DNA of 64,000 bases from Galbibacter mesophilus (GTDB taxonomy: Bacteria > Bacteroidota > Bacteroidia > Flavobacteriales > Flavobacteriaceae), in assembly GCF_023721415.1 (NCBI RefSeq), contig NZ_JAMQVC010000006.1:85036-149035 (forward strand), written 5' to 3'. The translations under genes and the position numbers were made by a program. Positions 62,572-64,000 of the stretch are shown one piece after another. Within the stretch, counting starts at the first letter, position 1. The number at the start of each line of letters is the position of its first letter. The notes below the pieces were generated by a model. It saw only the letters and a program-made list of their open reading frames with translations. It did no database searches and had not been told where the DNA came from.

Positions 62572-63210
62572 ATGACTATGAAAAATATGAATGATTGGGG
62601 AAATAGGAAATTGTTAACATTAATTTATATAATATCACTTCTCTTCATAGTTTTATTGTTTACGGGTTATTTGCCTTTCATCATGACATTTTGTGATATT
62701 AACTTTAAAATACAGAGCTCTTGGGTCTTATTAATAGCTCCATTATTGATAAGCTCCTTAATAGGTATAATTTACTTTATACTAACCAATGGATTAAAGA
62801 AAGTTCATAGTGATTATTATATTACCATTCCAGTTTTTGTATGGTTTATAATTTATCTAGTATCATACACTTATAGATACCGTAACATAATGAATAACGA
62901 TATTAGCATAATTTCAAAAGCAGTAATCACTACAGAAGGGGGTGCGTCAGGTACAAGGGGGGCACAAAGTTTTAAAACTATTTGGTTTAGGTATGGGTTT
63001 GACAGTGAAGCAATTGAGTCTAGCGGTGTAGTAGGTAGCAAAATCGAAAAACAGATAAAAAAGGGAGATACAATACTAATTAGATATTCTACAAAATGTC
63101 AAAGAGCTACCTATATTTTCAAAGCTTTACCGACTAGTAAAGATTTAGAAAAGTTCAAAAATGATAGATATTTTAAAGATGGAAAAATATTGGAAGAAGT
63201 GTCCCGTTAG
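62572..63210 (+). CDS. Four-span membrane protein, DUF3592-like tail
   Basis: 212 residues with hydrophobic segments near 15-35, 50-72, and 82-100, then a soluble C-terminus: KAVITTEGGASGTRGAQSFK, TIWFRYGFDSEAIESSG, KKGDTILIRYSTKCQRATYI. The last part resembles the DUF3592 pattern in which an 'x-GD-x-V-x-I-x-Y' strand ends the domain. The gene sits between inverted REP-like motifs and is separated from its neighbours. Function unknown. Confidence 0.55.
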   Translation: MTMKNMNDWGNRKLLTLIYIISLLFIVLLFTGYLPFIMTFCDINFKIQSSWVLLIAPLLISSLIGIIYFILTNGLKKVHSDYYITIPVFVWFIIYLVSYTYRYRNIMNNDISIISKAVITTEGGASGTRGAQSFKTIWFRYGFDSEAIESSGVVGSKIEKQIKKGDTILIRYSTKCQRATYIFKALPTSKDLEKFKNDRYFKDGKILEEVSR

Positions 63211-63220
63211 CCCGAACGTC

Positions 63221-63252
63221 ATCCGCTAGCGTGATCGTTACGCTCGTGCCAT
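63221..63252. repeat. REP-like motif, right copy (inverted)
   Basis: CCGCTAGCGTGATCGTTACG then CTCGTGCC is the inverted counterpart of the element at 62516; ACGCTCGTGC (63240-63249) is the exact reverse complement of 62516-62525. Confidence 0.6.
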
Positions 63253-63560
63253 CAAGTAAGTAGGAGAAAGAAAAAGATTAAAACAATGAGCCGTAAATAC
63301 AAACTCCATAATAAAGAGGCAGCTTTTTTTATAAGTTTCACACGCTCCGCAAAGTCTCCCGACTTCGCGGAAGTTCGTAACTAAAAGTTTTAATATATAT
63401 AGGAATGAAAAAGCCTTCATAGTATAAAGATTAAAGAAGGGCACCTCTTATAACGTCCACTGCCGCCCCCCAAGATGCCAGACCGCAATACCTATATATA
63501 TAATGTACGGAAGGCCCCACCGCCCTCCCCAAAAAAAAACTTCCCCCGTAACCGACACTG
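63253..63560. other. Gene-free stretch before the rRNA leader
   Basis: About 300 bases without a credible gene. It contains the hairpin at 63346-63371 and, at 63455-63545, a C-rich stretch with runs of C and A, GCCGCCCCCCAAGATGCC and CACCGCCCTCCCCAAAAAA, of no known type. Confidence 0.5.
63346..63371. repeat. GC-rich hairpin (REP-like or terminator of the preceding gene)
   Basis: TCCGCAAAGTC (63346-63356) pairs with GACTTCGCGGA (63361-63371) with one mismatch around TCCC. No T run follows, so a REP-type element is more likely than a terminator. Confidence 0.55.
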
Positions 63561-63604
63561 TCAAAGCACGTTGCAAAAAAGATTGAAAATAGTTTGCGCA
63601 AAGC

Positions 63605-63636
63605 TTGCGGGGAACAAAAAATAGTTCCTATATTTG
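63605..63636 (+). promoter_or_regulatory. rRNA operon promoter P1
   Basis: TTG at 63605-63607, 21 bases, then TATATTTG at 63629-63636, followed by CACCCGCTTT. Upstream is an A-rich stretch (AAAAAAGATTGAAAATAG) like an UP element. This matches strong Bacteroidota rRNA promoters. Confidence 0.8.
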
Positions 63637-63680
63637 CACCCGCTTTGCAGGAGAGGCCACGGCCCCGACGACAGGGCGAA

Positions 63681-63691
63681 GTTCTTTAAAA
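63681..63691 (+). promoter_or_regulatory. boxA-like element 1
   Basis: GTTCTTTAAAA resembles the boxA antitermination signal (GCTCTTTAACA in E. coli) and lies 45 bases after P1. Confidence 0.55.
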
Positions 63692-63762
63692 TAGGGTGTT
63701 CCGGCGGTTTTTGGGTGTTTTGGTCCTTTGCGAAAAGGTCCCGAAAAAAAACCAAAAAAAGC

Positions 63763-63793
63763 TTGCACGGGACGGAAAAGAGGTTTACTTTTG
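63763..63793 (+). promoter_or_regulatory. rRNA operon promoter P2
   Basis: TTG at 63763-63765, 20 bases, then TACTTTTG at 63786-63793, followed by the same CACCCGCTTT as P1. GCTTGCACGGGACGGAAAAG around the -33 box is also similar to P1 and P3. Confidence 0.82.
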
Positions 63794-63817
63794 CACCCGC
63801 TTTGAGATACAGGCGGC

Positions 63818-63828
63818 GTTCCTTGAAA
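63818..63828 (+). promoter_or_regulatory. boxA-like element 2
   Basis: GTTCCTTGAAA, 25 bases after the P2 -7 box, in the same relative order as element 1. Confidence 0.5.
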
Positions 63829-63898
63829 GGTATTTTTTTTCGGTTGTTTTTGCGGTCTTCCTTAACGGGGACGGAAGCGAAAAAAACTTTAAAAAATA

Positions 63899-63930
63899 TT
63901 TGCAGGGAACAAAAAGAAGCATTACTTTTG
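63899..63930 (+). promoter_or_regulatory. rRNA operon promoter P3
   Basis: TTTG at 63899-63902, 20 bases, then TACTTTTG at 63923-63930, again followed by CACCCGCTTT. It is the promoter nearest the 16S gene and has the most complete boxes of the three. Confidence 0.85.
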
Positions 63931-63982
63931 CACCCGCTTTCGAAACGAAAAATTTTCGAGGGCACAGGAAAAGAGAATGAAA

Positions 63983-63998
63983 GTTCATTGATATATTG
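63983..63998 (+). promoter_or_regulatory. boxA-like element 3, rRNA leader reaching the window edge
   Basis: GTTCATTGATATATTG is the form seen shortly before 16S rRNA in flavobacteria (GTTCATTGACATATTG type). The 16S gene itself is not in the window. Confidence 0.65.
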
Positions 63999-64000
63999 TT

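Noticed and set aside
63561..63980. Reading frames of 94 and 134 residues across the window end
   Set aside because: They run over the three rRNA promoters and leader boxes, have a repetitive composition caused by the promoter repeats, and are on both strands.
1..64000. tRNA or other structured RNA genes
   Set aside because: No cloverleaf-like sequence with conserved GGTTC-type arms was found by eye; a tRNAscan/Infernal run would decide.

Overview
The window comes from a Bacteroidota chromosome, most likely a marine member of the Flavobacteriaceae. The evidence is AT-rich DNA without clear Shine-Dalgarno sites, promoters of the -33 TTTG / -7 TAnnTTTG type, SprB repeats with a type IX secretion (T9SS) sorting tail, a BlaI/BlaR1-like pair, both a GSIII and a GSII-type glutamine synthetase, and fused isobutyryl-CoA mutase. 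All calls come from reading the sequence; no database search was run.

Layout. 1-3428 is the end of an envelope-sugar (lipid A modification type) operon: family 2 glycosyltransferase, a tandem LAB_N membrane protein, an ArnT-like transferase and an unknown membrane protein. 3445-38195 is mostly housekeeping: lpdA, aroQ, xerD, ypdA-rpe, purM, glnN and a divergent glnA, a Na+/Ca2+ exchanger, a BlaI/BlaR1-like pair behind three phased operators, prfA, pyrF, a ParE-type toxin-antitoxin pair, purU, a fused B12 mutase and a UDP-glucuronate decarboxylase-like SDR. Between them lie two-domain VOC, GH20, GH3-like and metallopeptidase-like genes, beta-barrel proteins and REP-like repeats.

38196-39014 is a gene-free stretch holding 17 degenerate repeat units of exactly 21 bp. 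It precedes the most unusual region, 39015-61894, a run of large exported proteins on one strand: an outer-membrane barrel-like protein; a 1917-residue TANFOR/FN3 protein with a metzincin-like HExxH site and a C-terminal domain resembling the TNT NAD-glycohydrolase toxin; a small overlapping gene that is a candidate immunity gene; a second exported protein with a PD-(D/E)xK nuclease signature plus two small genes; then a 1628-residue exported protein, an FN3 protein and a 1581-residue SprB-repeat/T9SS protein. The GC-rich front of the TANFOR gene changes abruptly to AT-rich sequence near 42,895. I read this as a polymorphic-toxin locus with exchangeable C-terminal cassettes set among conserved surface proteins.

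61970-63210 holds two small membrane proteins, one flanked by inverted REP-like motifs. The last 450 bases carry three tandem, similar promoters, each followed by a boxA-like element. This is the leader of a ribosomal RNA operon whose 16S gene must begin just past the window edge.
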